The translations under genes were made by a program, and so were the position numbers. From Phymatolithon calcareum (taxonomy: Eukaryota > Rhodophyta > Florideophyceae > Hapalidiales): DNA of 64,000 bases. This document shows, one piece after another, positions 31,433 through 41,881 of the stretch. The stretch covers positions 1,798,001-1,862,000 of the forward strand of contig OZ345371.1 in the NCBI GenBank assembly GCA_977006965.1. Direction: 5' to 3'. Each line of letters starts with the position of its first letter. The first letter of the stretch is position 1. The notes beneath the pieces are model-generated. The model was not told the DNA's origin and ran no database searches. It was given only the letters and a program-made list of their open reading frames with translations.

Positions 31433-32325
31433 CCCGTTATATTTAATACACAAACTGCGGGAAATTGGAGTCAATGTTCGAGGCTTTCAGCCTGTGACAT
31501 GCATTAGAATCTTCAAGTCGCTTATTTTGCCAAAGTGGGAGTATGCACTCCACGTCACGCCTCTGACAAAGCGATTACAATCAGCAATCGAATCTGCAGA
31601 AGGTTTATTCTTCAAGTATGTTTTTGGGACATATGACCAGCACCGCCATGGAAGAATGCGAGTTCTGTTCCGACTAGAACCACCTGCCATGAGGAGAAGA
31701 CACCAAGCAGAAAGGTTCTCTGCGAGTCTAGTGAGACAGAAGAAGCGCCTCGACGAAGCAGATGAGTATTCTGGGAGAGATGAAGACATTAAGGAGGCAA
31801 CCAAGGACATAGAGTGCCTCAAGAAATATGAAGATCTGCAGCAAGCTCTCGATAATACCAAGGAGGGCTCAGTCTCAAAGAAAGGGCGACGAAAAGAAAT
31901 AATTGAGTTATGGGCAGAGGAAGAAGAGGGAAGATCGCTCGAGATACCAACTGATTCGAACAATCTACCGATGGTTCTCCGCGTAAGAGAAAGGTCTACA
32001 CGGTTGCGATGCCTACGGTTGATATTCAATAGAGCACCTCTTTGGAGAAAATCAGTACTTGGTGCATACTTTGGTGTCACAGCTGTGATTGAGCTGGTCG
32101 CGCTCCAACGCATTCTATCTTCATCCAAGATTAGTCCTGCAATTGAATATGAACGTAAGCAACTCGCTGGAGCACTTGTTGGGAGAGAAAGACGAATCAA
32201 GGATATACTGAATAGTCAAACTACGTGATCTTAGAAAATCGTGCGAAAGCGGCCCTGTTACTCTTCAAGAGAGGCCTTGGGAGCTTTCAATATAAATCAA
32301 CACATATCCCCCCGTTATATTTAAT
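31433..32325 (+). mobile_element. 5'-truncated LINE inserted in the right end of the hAT-like element
   Basis: The 15-bp target duplication CCCGTTATATTTAAT occurs at 31433-31447 and 32311-32325, and this sequence is part of the hAT right terminal repeat. The LINE body (31448-32310, 863 bp) is open from about 31449 to 32228. It has the RT C-terminal blocks HKLREIGVNVRG, LPKWEYALHVTPLTK and the C-terminal RAPLWRKSVLGAYFG. The 3' UTR ends TCAATATAAATCAACACATATCC with no poly(A). The same C-terminus and 3' end occur in reverse at 40961-41282. Confidence 0.88.
31449..32228 (+). pseudogene. LINE reverse transcriptase, C-terminal 260 codons
   Basis: Open without a break, but the fingers and catalytic palm were lost by 5' truncation, so there is no FADD-type box. 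Visible parts are the thumb (WEYALHVTPLTK), a charged linker (SGRDEDIKEATKDIECLKKY) and a conserved C-terminus with RCLRLIFNRAPLWRKS. It cannot encode an active enzyme. Any translation would begin in host hAT sequence. Confidence 0.8.
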
Positions 32326-32342
32326 GGAACCCTGGTTACGCC

Positions 32343-32640
32343 TGTGTTGTCGATAGTTGTACCGAGATATTCCTGGCGGCGGGTTTCGTGGAGCTCGGAC
32401 CCTCAAGTCTGAATTTGCGCTGGAAGAGGCCCGGATATAAAGAACCTCGCTTTTTCCTTTTTTTGGTATTCCACGTCATGCCATTCTCTCTTGCCCAGCT
32501 TGTCGCCGCATTCGAGATACACTGGCGTAAAATATCAGAGGAAGACCCGCCAGCAGCTGAAAAGCGCATCAATGCTCTCTCACACGCACGTAGGAACATT
32601 GACGTTTTCAGCGGTTACTCACTCCGGATGGTCTTCAGAG
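32343..32640 (-). pseudogene. Upstream part of the LINE that hosts the hAT-like element
   Basis: On the minus strand, ARENGMTWNTKKRKKRG near 32500-32450 corresponds to AQERGMTWNTKQGKSEI of the LINE at 63.97 kb, just after the RT catalytic box. It runs down to …DNTGVT at 32343, where the hAT-like element begins. Two frames are involved, so it is already decayed. Confidence 0.6.
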
Positions 32641-32651
32641 ACTGTGATCAT

Positions 32652-32692
32652 CACTGGAATCACTCGTCCATGATGGACGAGTGATTCCAGTG
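32652..32692. repeat. Perfect 19-bp inverted repeat with 3-nt loop
   Basis: CACTGGAATCACTCGTCCA (32652-32670) pairs with its complement at 32674-32692 around TGA. No flanking terminator or known element was recognised. Confidence 0.85.
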
Positions 32693-33459
32693 CTATACTT
32701 ATGCTTTGACTGTTTTCTCAACAACGGGGAGTAGGAGAAGGCATCAGGAAGTGGAGATGTCGCGTCCCGGACATCACCCGCTGACAGTTAACCGACAAGA
32801 AGTGTCAATTGCAATGACCCGCACAGAGAGGCGACGTCTGTGAGAAGAATCCATCGAGGTGAAGACCCGCCAGCAGCTGAAAAGCGCATCAGCGCCGCAC
32901 AGGCCCCACCCCGAAGACTGCTTCGCTGCCCTAGAATTCTCACGCGCGCCTCGGCGTGCCGCTTCGACCTGCGACGTCGCGAAACTTTTCAGCGCGCTAC
33001 TGTAGGCCGAGCTGGTAAGAGCCGCCCGCCGGTTCTACAAATTGTCCCCGGCGAATGAGTTGGCCGTTGATGACCTCTGAAGTCTGTAGAGCCGTGGGCT
33101 GCTTCTGCCCATGGGAACGATTGCCACCGCATACCAGAATTTTTTTGAAAATGTGACACGCCAAGTGCCATGCGATACAACTGCGATGTCGCTAAACTCC
33201 CCGGCGCAACCGTCGCGCCGCATGGAGTCCCCTAAAGGTACGTTCATGTTGTCTCCCCGAGCAGGCTTCTGCTTAGGAGCCGTCCTGACGTTTTTGTCAA
33301 TACGCCAAGAAGATTTTGCTTTGCCAAGGTTTGCTACCTACTTGACATTGTTTAGTACGAAGAAGAAAAACGTACCAAGTGATGGATGCTTGAGTTGGAG
33401 AAGATGGAGATATGTGAATCAATTGTTATTCGGGAACATATTTCTTTCTTCCTTTTATT
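32693..33459. other. Unassigned; one 135-codon plus frame
   Basis: The text GAAGACCCGCCAGCAGCTGA occurs at about 32540 and again near 32861, a 31-bp duplication. The plus frame 33111-33518 has two hydrophobic stretches (FCLGAVLTFLSI and LLFGNIFLSSF) but no family. A pyrimidine-rich tract ending TTATTGCAG at 33451 looks like a 3' splice site ahead of the repeated module. Confidence 0.3.
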
Positions 33460-33660
33460 GCAGGTTTCGGAGTTGTCCTAGAACAACTCTACATCCTTAC
33501 GGCTACAGCAGACTTTAACAAATACGAGTGGTACTTGATGTCACAACAGCTCAAAGCCCCACAAAGTGCAGAGCTTCGGGGAGCTTAACATCTAAACCTC
33601 TATCCAGCCAATCCTCAGCCGCCGTCCTTCAAAGGGATGACCCGGGTTGGAAAACATTTA
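33460..33660 (+). repeat. Dispersed 200-bp module, copy A
   Basis: About 85-90% identical by eye to 48060-48250. In this copy one frame stays open from 33462 to a stop near 33588 (GFGVVLEQLYILTATADFNK, then YEWYLMSQQLKAPQ). The other copy has a stop after YEW. It follows a splice-acceptor-like tract. It may be an exon of an unknown repeated gene or a fragment of a transposon. Confidence 0.6.
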
Positions 33661-34560
33661 GGATGCTCACGGTAGTTGGTCGTCTCTTTACGGGAACATA
33701 TTTGTTAAACAAGGTAGTTGCCGGGACCCAAGCTCCTCTGTTGTCGGCGTATGCTGGAACAAATCCTGAGGCAATGTCGAACGTGCTGTGAAGCGTGCAA
33801 TGTAACATGCGTCACGTGCTACCAACGTTGCTCTCATGACATCGGCAAAACCACATTTTCATACAAAGCAAAACTGTTTTCACTGGAATCTTCGAATGCG
33901 AGAGTCGTGAAGACCGTCGGAGCTTTCGGGCTGAATTCATACGCGGTCTTGTGGGTGTGATGAAACCAAGTACGATTCCACATCTGGAACCATGAAAAGG
34001 ATTTCTCGACGTCCAATTTGCAGCTGGCGCATGACAATTCTCTAAGTCTTCTTCAACCCAGTCACTACGTTTGGTCTGAAACTTGGACCATATATCTGCA
34101 CCGCAAACTGACGTTTACCGGAAAAAGTCGAATTCATCTACGTTTTTTTTTGAAAAAGATGGAAGGAATGTTCATGTCGAGTTTTTGGATACAAACGCTA
34201 CAAGACTGACCCTTCTTCATATGAAAATTTCAAAATTGACTCTCACGCCCTCTTGTCCTTTCGATTTCCTTTTAGCAATGGTGGCATTCTTGCCTGATGA
34301 TGTGTTTTCGAGCTTGGGTTACGATAGCCACGGGGAATCGACATTGGAAGCACAAAGATCTATGAACCTAATACCAAAATCGTGCGACAAAGTATTAAAA
34401 AAGGCTCCAGCTGGATTTCGATGGATTCCGACATGGGAAGCTTCTCCAGGGCCCTAGTAGCGGATTTCGAAAATGAAGCGAATTTTGTAGTGCCCTTCAC
34501 AACAGGGTGTGACCTGTAAACTGATACTCACTTTATTTCACTGCCTGTTCTCTCTTTGGA
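33661..34560 (+). other. Unassigned; plus frame of 124 codons at 34083-34457
   Basis: The frame 34083-34457 begins MDHISAPQTDVYRKK and includes FFFEKDGRNVHVEFLD and LLAMVAFLPDDVFSSLGYD. It is not recognised, and it could be a transposon gene fragment. Confidence that it is expressed is low. Confidence 0.25.
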
Positions 34561-34609
34561 AATGATACTGTCCCAGCAAATATGCACCATGACCGTGCCA
34601 ACGTCAGAA

Positions 34610-34887
34610 TCAATCATTGGTGATGTGCCTGGACGAGACGTGAAAGCCGCAGTCAAACTCGCTATGCATCGCAGTATTGGACCTGAAGGCAGCGTACGAC
34701 ACAGTGCCTAGACAACACCTGCAAGAGCGAATGAGAGGGCTTCTACCGCAAGAGCTGTGCGTGATGATCGAACCATTCTTGATGCCTTCCTGGGTATCCA
34801 CGGTTAGTGACCCGCAGCAGAAGTGGTTCCTAATCGACAGAGGAGTACTCAGGGGTCTCCACTGAGTCTAAGTTTGTACAACCTTTT
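34610..34887 (+). pseudogene. LINE reverse transcriptase, front part, cut by a copia element
   Basis: The plus strand reads VLDLKAAYDTVPRQHL with the first catalytic Asp and VLRG-PLSLSLYNLF, the Gly-x-Pro-x-Ser box, with one frame change between (near 34857). The sequence stops at CTTTT (34883-34887), the target duplication of the copia element, and continues at 39772. Confidence 0.8.
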
Positions 34888-35372
34888 TGTTAAGCAAGGT
34901 AACTTCGTACAGCGTGGTCGTGACAAGCAGCAGGTTGAAGAAAAGAATGCCACGTTCGAAAACAAGCCCACATCGACCGTGGACACGCAAGTGTCCACGG
35001 CGCGAACGAATTGAATTGACAAGAGATTCTCTTGCATATGTGACCAATACCTCGAGCGCATAATATGCGCTCTTGGTTGAAACCGCGACGAATGTGGTGA
35101 GATTGAATTGTGTGCGCAACGAGATGTTGCGCTCAATTACCCAATTGTATGTTTATTGTTTGATACCTCCTGGGGAAGCCTACTGACGGATAGCGTACTT
35201 TCCCCAGGTTTGTGACCATTCAGTTCGTGTTCGGTAGGTTCCGCGAACTACTACTTAAGATGATGTTAGCTTTGATTTCTTGTTCTGAACAACCCAACAA
35301 AAGCGACAAGATATCCTGATAAACTGTTCCAACCTTGCAGTTCTCCATCTTCAACATTCACACAGTTCTACA
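34888..35372 (+). repeat. copia 5' LTR, 485 bp
   Basis: Starts TGTTAAGC and ends GTTCTACA. It contains a perfect hairpin CCGTGGACAC-GCAA-GTGTCCACGG (34977-35000), a palindromic GAGCGCATAATATGCGCTC near 35059, and a GCGCAAC/GTTGCGC pair near 35116. Confidence 0.93.
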
Positions 35373-35387
35373 GGTTATGGGCCCAGA
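35373..35387 (+). other. Primer-binding site complementary to the tRNA(iMet) anticodon arm
   Basis: GGTTATGGGCCCAGA directly follows the LTR. Its complement CTGGGCCCATAACC contains the CAT anticodon and flanking stem of initiator tRNA-Met. Drosophila copia carries the same kind of site and is primed by the 5' half of tRNA(iMet). The same site occurs at 46414-46428 and 4843-4856. Confidence 0.85.
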
Positions 35388-35410
35388 CTAATCGCACTCT
35401 GCAGGCAGCT

Positions 35411-36397
35411 ATGACGAGCGAGAAGCTTGAGCTTGAAAGGCTAAACGGCACTAATTATGCCGCATGGAATTTCAAGGCACACTTGTACTTGATTCACAAG
35501 GGCCTCTGGGATGTCGTCCATGGCACAGAGGAAGACGTCGTAAAGGATGCACGGGCGCTGGCTGTGATCGGTTTGTCGGTCACGAATGACCAGATTGTGC
35601 ACATTATGGGTTGCAAAAAGGCTTCCGATGCCTGGAACAACTTGAGGAAGACCTACGAGAATGCGAGCACGGCAAACAAAATGTATTTGCATGACTCTGT
35701 AATGAAATGTACGCTCGAGGAGGGCGCTGAAGTTGCACCACATATTGAGAAGATGAGGCGAACCATTGGGCAGCTTGCAACACTTGAGTCACCGATATCC
35801 GATGAGCAATATAAGATAGCACTGTTGCGGAGCTTGCCAGTGTCGTACGAGAGTCTTGTCGTGACTCTCGAGAATATGCTTGATGACATGAGCATTGAAG
35901 ATTTACATGCGCGTGTACTGCGCGAGGGACTACGGAAGGGAGACAAGCGGCCGGAGGAGAAGAGTTCAACCGAATTGCTACAAGCTACGGATGCAGGGCA
36001 TCGAATCGAGAAGAAGAAAAGCTTAAGGAACATCACGTGCTTTCATTGTAAAAAGAAGGGTCACAAGAAGGCACAATGTTGGGTCTGCATGGTAAACCGG
36101 GACGAAAAGGAAAAAGATGTTCGTGAAGGACAGCACGTCCTTCTTGCCACCACTGCCGTTCTTGGACAAGATTGGTATGTCGACTCAGGGGCGCCGTTCC
36201 ATGCTACAAATGATATCCGCTGGTTTGACAAGGGAACGCTAGCGCCTGTTGAGACAACTCGAATTCGTCTGGCAAACGACGCAAGCGTGGATGCGAGGCA
36301 TGCAGGCGCTGTCACTATGTGTTTCAAAAGCGGATTTGGGAAGTTTTTCGTCAACTTTCCAATGTACTGTTCGTCCCCAAGCTGGCTGCTAATCTGA
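35411..36397 (+). pseudogene. copia gag and protease
   Basis: The 328-codon frame starts MTSEKLELERLNGTNYAAWN, the typical copia gag N-terminus. It has a CCHC knuckle CFHCKKKGHKKAQC (about residue 211) and the protease site WYVDSGAPFHATND (about residue 255) with the normal Asp-Ser-Gly. The frame breaks near 36345 in GGGAAGTTTTTCG: one base is missing relative to the frame that continues into integrase. Apart from this single lesion the protein looks functional. Start chosen as the first ATG after the primer site, 38 bp downstream. Confidence 0.88.
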
Positions 36398-38142
36398 TCT
36401 CCGTGAGCGCGATTCAAGACAAAGGGTACGCTGTTGAATTTCGAGCGAACACGTGCACTGTGCGACATGAGACAAACGGAAAGGTGGCACTGAAAATGAG
36501 CAAGTCTGGAAACTCATACAAGCTCCACGGTCGAAAAGAATCTTCAAATGAGCAGACCGTGGCATTGTCAGCGAACACAGAAAGCGACAGCGAAATGACG
36601 TGGCATGCACGACTCGGTCATATTGGAATGGACGCACTTCGTGATATGGCTGTGAATAACCGCGTGATTGGTCTACCTAAGCTCGGTTCCACGCGAAGCA
36701 CTGGAATATGTGATGGTTGCGTTAAAGGAAAAATGACGCGGGGTCCCGACAAAGCCATCGGAGGTATTAAGTCGTCTCGCCCCCCTGAAGTAATCCACAC
36801 TGATGTTTGCGGACCTATGCGGAAGCCATCGCTCGGTAAGTCGCGATACTTCATACTGTTCATCGATGACTTCACGCGAAAAGTTTGGGTTCGGTTTATG
36901 ACACAGAAGAGCGAGTCATTCGTCCACCTGCGCGATTTCATCACGCGTGTTGAAGCACAAACAGGCAAAAAGGTGCTGCGTGTACGGTCGGACAACGGCG
37001 GCGAGTACGTTAACAAGAGGTTTACCGATTTTTGGAACGCAAAAGGAATCGTGCATGAAAGGAGCGCTCCCTACAGTCCACAGCAAAATGGTCTTGCCGA
37101 GCGAACAAACCGGACGATAATTGAGAAGGCGCGTTGTATGTTGCAACATCATGCGATGGACTCGAAGTTTTGGGCGGAGGCTGTCAGTACAGCTGTGTAC
37201 CTGAAAAACCGAAAAACTACGGAAATCAGGAAAAGGAAGTCCCCCGAAGAATTGTGGACCGGAAAGAAGCCGGATGTGACACACCTTCGCGTTTTTGGCT
37301 CCACGTCGCATGTATTCGCCCCAAAGGAACTGAGAACGAAGTTGGATGCGACAACTCGTGAATGCGTCTTTATTGGGTACACTGAAACGGCGCAAATATA
37401 TCGGTTCTTCGACGAGAAGAAACGAACCCTCGTCAGAAGCGCACATGCCAAATTTGTCGAGCAGTCGGCTCTACGGTGCGTGGAACTTCGTGAAAATACC
37501 CCGAGAAGACGTGACACCGAAGATTTCATACCCATTCCGAACGTTATAGAAGAAAGCGATCCATCTACTCGACAAGGGGAAGGAATTCAAGGCACTAGTG
37601 ACGAGGAAAGCGAAGAGCAAAATTATCCCCGGCGATCCGAACGACATCGATCCCCTCCGAAGCGGCTAACGTACGAGTATGCCGACACGGATGAAGATGA
37701 AACCGCGGCTGCAATGATGGCTGACTTCGAAATCGTTCCAACTACGTATGAGCAAGCTATCGAAAGCGAAAGGTCGAGCACATGGAAACTTGCAATGAAG
37801 GCAGAGCATGATGCTCTTATCGAAAACGGAACTTGGAAATTGGTTCCACTTCCGGACAACGCCGTTACCCTCAAATGCAAATGGGTTTATCGAATCAAAC
37901 CGAAAACCACACTGGAAGGGAAACGATACAAGGCGCGTCTAGTGGCAATGGGATTCCGGCAGCGCCAGGGTATTGATTATGCGGAAACGTTTGCTCCAGT
38001 TGTGAAGCTAACGTCAGTGCGAGCACTTCTGGCCTTTGCATTGTCGAAGAGATTTTACATTCACCAAATGGATGTCAAGAATGCGTTCCTCAAAGGAGAA
38101 TTGAAGAAAGACATATACATGCAACAGCCTCTCAGTTTTTGA
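36346..38142 (+). pseudogene. copia integrase and front of reverse transcriptase
   Basis: In the second frame: NVLFVPKLAANLISVSAI completes the protease region, then the integrase zinc motif (HARLGHIG ... CDGCVKGK), the catalytic HTDVCGPMR, RSDNGGEYVNK and PQQNGLAERTNR blocks giving Asp-Asp-Glu, and RT from YEQAIESERSSTWKLAM to the first catalytic block HQMDVKNAFLKGEL. It breaks in CTCAGTTTTTGAGC at 38131-38144, again one T short in a T5 run. Confidence 0.9.
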
Positions 38143-39290
38143 GCAGAGAGTTTCCTTCTCATGTATGTCATCTGCGAAAGACGGTTTATGGGCTGAAGCA
38201 ATCGCCTCGCGTTTGGTACCAAACGATTTCTACCGTCTTGTCATCAATCGGCGTCAAAATATCTGACGCGGACTGCGGAATATTCTACGGACAAGTGAAT
38301 GGCGATATTCTACTCATGGCGCTGTATGTTGATGACCTTATCATCTGCACCGGCAGTGATGACGTTTTGAAGTTGGTGAAATCGACATTGTCATCGAAGT
38401 TCATGATGAAGGACCAAGGACTGGTGCGGCATTGCTTGGGAATGCGGATCCACTATGAACCTGGAGCCGGGAAGATGGTGATATCTCAAGCCGAAAAGGT
38501 CAATAATTTGCTCGTGCAGTTTCGAATGAATGATTCAAAGGGTACGACTACCCCTTTGCAGCACAAGGCTGATCTCCGACCATGCGACGGAAGCGTCTCA
38601 AGTATATCCAATGCACCGTACCGTCAAGCCATCGGGTCGTTAATGTACATAATGCTATGTACACGACCGGACATATGCTTTGCTGTTGGACTACTGAGCA
38701 AATTTCTGGAGAAGCCAACCGATGAACACTGGTCTTCTCTGAAGAGAACGATGAGGTACTTGAAGTCTTCATCAAACACCGGCATTGTGTACGAGCCAAC
38801 AACACGTCCTATTCTTGTGCGTTACTCGGATGCAGACTGGGGATCGACGTTCGACAGGAAGTCGATTTCGGGATACACGATCTATTTTGGCAGCTGTCTA
38901 ATCAGTTGGTCTAGCAAGAAACAAACGACCATTGCACTGTCAACCACCGAAGCGGAGCTTATTGCCATATCTGAGGCCGCGTGAGAAATGCTGTGGTTAC
39001 ATCGACTTTTCAGATCCTTTGGCGTGGACTGCGAGCTGAAACTGTTCACAGATAAACAGCCAGCTATGGCAATCGCAAACCGCCCTGGGTACAATGGCCG
39101 TACAAAGCATATGGATATTAAGTATCTACACATTCAAGATATCGTGGAATGGAAGATTCTAAGTCTTAGCTACTGTCCAACCGCGAAGATGATCGCGGAT
39201 GTCATGACGAAGGGTTTACCGCAGAAGACACACATCAACATGTGCAAGTCACTCGGACTAATTGTACTGTCCGAAGTGAGGGGAAGTGTT
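38139..39290 (+). pseudogene. copia reverse transcriptase end and RNase H
   Basis: The third frame continues with KTVYGLKQSPRVWYQT, the intact catalytic box ALYVDDLIICTGSDD, and RNase H from RYSDADWGST and LSTTEAELIAISEAA. A TGA at 38982-38984 interrupts it, most simply a CGA-to-TGA transition, after which the same frame runs on through TDKQPAMAIANRPGY and TKHMDIKYLHIQD to the LTR. Only this stop and the two T-run shifts separate the element from a full-length polyprotein. Confidence 0.9.
39273..39286 (+). other. Polypurine tract
   Basis: GAAGTGAGGGGAAG directly before the 3' LTR, the expected plus-strand primer site. Confidence 0.75.
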
Positions 39291-39771
39291 AAGCAAGGTA
39301 ACTTCGTACAGCGTGGTCATGACAAGCAGCAGGTTGAAGAAAAGAATGCCACGTTCGAAAAGAAGCCCACATCGACCGTGGACACGCAAGTGTCCACGGC
39401 GCGAACGAATTGAATTGACAAGAGATTCTCTTGCATATGTGACCAATACCTCGAGCGCATAATATGCGCTCTTGGTTGAAACCGCGACGAATGTGGTGAG
39501 ATTGAATTGTGTGCGCAACGAGATGTTGCGCTCAATTACCCAATTGTATGTTTATTGTTTGATACCTCCTGGGGAAGCCTACTGACGGATAGCGTACTTT
39601 CCCCAGGTTTGTGACCATTCAGTTCGTGTTCGGTAGGTTCCGCGAACTACTACTTAAGATGATGTTAGCTTTGATTTCTTGTTCTGAACAACCCAACAAA
39701 AGCGACAAGATATCCTGATAAACTGTTCCAACCTTGCAGTTCTCCATCTTCAACATTCACACAGTTCTACA
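39287..39771 (+). repeat. copia 3' LTR, 485 bp
   Basis: Same length and ends as the 5' LTR. The GCAA-looped hairpin recurs at 39376-39399. It is followed by the second CTTTT. Confidence 0.93.
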
Positions 39772-40946
39772 CTTTTCATGCACGAATTCGCGGAAAGAAT
39801 AAGCCGAGTGCCACGAGAAGTTGCAAATGTAGCTGCAGTCCTCTTTGCGGACGACGTTCTTCTATCGGCAAAGACACCAGCGGGACTACAGAGACTGTTA
39901 AATATTGCATCGAAATGGGCAAGGGACAGGCAGATGGTTTGGAACGCGAAAGCTGGGAATAGCGAAGTACTTCTCTCGGAAGACACAAGATCACCCATTT
40001 CAAGCTTTCAGGGAAAACGTTGGCAAAGGCGAAAGAAGTATCATACCTTGGCATCTCACTCAGTAATGAGGGAGTTACCGACACAAAAATGCTTGAGCGC
40101 ATCCGAGACGCCAAGATCGCAGTATATCAACTGAAGTCCCTGGGTGCCTCGTTGCGAGCACTCAGCCCCTTGAAAGAAGTGAAGACATACAAGGCGTTGA
40201 TACAACCAAGATGGGAGTATGCAATGCACCTGACGCCATGGACGCCGAGAGTCCAGACAGCTATCGCAGAAGTGGAGAAAACATTTTTCGCACAAGTATT
40301 CGGTCCAATATCGAAAACTGCTATGTCGGACTTCGCCTTCTTTGCCGAATTCACAACGCCGAAAACAGGAGACTTGTTCTAGCACTCAAAGTGCTGGAAC
40401 GAGCCAGATCAAAGAAAAGGAGCCTTCTGGCCGTCCCAATCAAGGAAAGAGATGTGGATGAACTACAATGGGTCAGTCGAGACATATCGGCAATGCTACA
40501 GTACGATGTATTCGAGACGGCACTGACTTCCCTCAAACAGGGAGTTTCAGCAAAATCGTTGAGGATCTTTCTCTTCAAATACGAAGGAGACGTCTCGGAG
40601 TCCAACAGAAAGAGAAAAATTCCCTACGATCTGCCCGGGTCGACCCCGGCGATTATCAGACTCCCGAAAACACGGCACCGTCAATTAGCGGTAAAGTGGG
40701 CATTCGGTCGGTTCCCCCCAATGAGCACATCACTTCTCACAGACAAGTTCGGTGATACTGTACCAATCCTCATGAGCAACCTGGAAGAATACCTCGGAAG
40801 ATATCAACTGACCAAAGAGGAGATTGATATCACTGAAAAAGCTCTAGACAAGCTACTCTTCTTCACTATTGGCTTTTACGACGACATGGAATAGACAAGG
40901 CGCCAACTGAGGAAATCTGATCAGTGGACCCCAAGCTTTTCCCTCC
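39772..40946 (+). pseudogene. LINE reverse transcriptase, rear part
   Basis: Continues the LINE of 34610-34887. FADDVLLSAKTPAGLQ near 39840 is the RT catalytic box and is intact. Next come a WARDRQMVWNAKAGN block, YLGISLSNEGVTDTKM, ALIQPRWEYAMHLTPW and the C-terminal EIDITEKALDKLLFFTIG to a stop at 40892-40894. At least two frameshifts (near 40020 and 40330). It is closely related to the LINE at 63 kb. Confidence 0.8.
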
Positions 40947-41296
40947 GCCCTTTTACGGGATATTTGATGATTTTATTTTTGAGAGCTCCCAAAGCCTCAC
41001 CTTGGAGTAACGGGGCAGCTCTTGCATAATCCCTACGCTATAGTCATCTGGCTGCTCAAAACGTTCTTGATTCGTAATTCTCTCCCAACAAGAGCTCCTG
41101 TGAGTCTCTTCCACTCAAACTCAATTTCTGCACTCATCTTCGATGACGCTAGAGTACGTTGTAAGGCGACTAGTTCGACCACCGCGGTAATCCCACAGTA
41201 AGCACCCAACACTGATTTCCTCCAAAGGGGTGCTCGGTTGAATGTCAACCTTAGGCACCTTAAACGTGTTGTTCTTTCTCCTGCCCTTTTACGGGA
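40947..41296 (-). mobile_element. Short LINE 3' end with 14-bp target duplication
   Basis: GCCCTTTTACGGGA at 40947-40960 is repeated at 41283-41296. Between them, on the minus strand, are the last 71 codons of the LINE type seen at 31.4-32.3 kb (FNRAPLWRKSVLGAYCG) and its 3' end, AATAAAATCATCAAATA. It is inserted in the 3' UTR of the plus-strand LINE. Confidence 0.85.
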
Positions 41297-41876
41297 GAGG
41301 GTTTTTGCAGCTAGGGCTACAACGTTAACCCGGGTTACAAGTATTTGAATATATGATCGAAGCTAAAACGTAGCTGCTGAAATGCATCTCCCTTGCAGTC
41401 TCATGAGTGTTACTGAGGGCGTTTAATAAAATTCCAAATTTAAAAAAAAGTCAAACTCGCTAACGATAGAATTGAATGAAAAAACCTTAGTCTCTCGAAT
41501 CGCTGCTAGCCCCATTAGGGGAAAAGGCAAAGTGAATGAATCATCACCGTGAGACTCAATTGCTCCAAAGAACCTCCTTGTCAAAATGCTCGGGCAGTTT
41601 TTGACAGGAGCAAATTGTGGCTAGATATTAAATGCTCAGAAGAGGTCGAAAGCCAGTGAATTTACTGCGAATATAAGATAATGGGAGCACACTAGTGCTA
41701 TCCTCGGCACTGAGCACTCGAGTACGCGAATTACTGTCGTTCACTGCTCAATGTCCACATCAGCTTCATTTTTCTGCCTAAATTTTCCGAAGATTAGACT
41801 CGACGAGCAGCGATTTCGTGTTTACACCACTCGAACTCTTGTGCGACGAAGTGCAAACACGTAACATTTCAAGATC
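41297..41876. other. Non-coding stretch between a LINE and the copia element
   Basis: Probably the rest of the LINE 3' UTR (up to the A-rich AAATTTAAAAAAAAG near 41440) and unique sequence. No gene seen. Confidence 0.4.
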
Positions 41877-41881
41877 ATTCT

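Larger units (their letters stand above)
30712..32342 (+). mobile_element. hAT-like DNA transposon, disrupted by a LINE
   Basis: The 8-bp sequence GTTACGCC flanks the element at 30712-30719 and 32335-32342. The ends are inverted repeats starting CAGGGTTTCATTAAAT on the left and CAGGGTTCCATTAAAT on the right, matching over 24 bp with one difference. CAGGG ends and 8-bp duplications are the hallmark of the hAT superfamily. It is inserted in a minus-strand LINE, whose frame (…DNTGVT) resumes as GVTDHATL on the other side. Without the nested LINE the element would be about 740 bp, so it is an internally deleted copy. Confidence 0.85.
34888..39771 (+). mobile_element. Nearly intact Ty1/copia element, 4884 bp
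   Basis: Both 485-bp LTRs, a 5-bp target duplication (CTTTT at 34883-34887 and 39772-39776), a half-tRNA primer site, a polypurine tract and every domain are present. Integrase comes before RT, as in copia. The LTRs differ at only about two positions (near 34919/39318 and 34962/39361), so the insertion is young. The reading frame is broken by two single-base shifts, both in T5 runs, and one TGA. It sits inside a LINE RT. Confidence 0.95.

Noticed and set aside
36335-36365. Programmed frameshift between protease and integrase of the copia element
   Set aside because: Copia elements use one frame, and a second identical T-run lesion occurs in the RT, where a programmed shift would make no sense.
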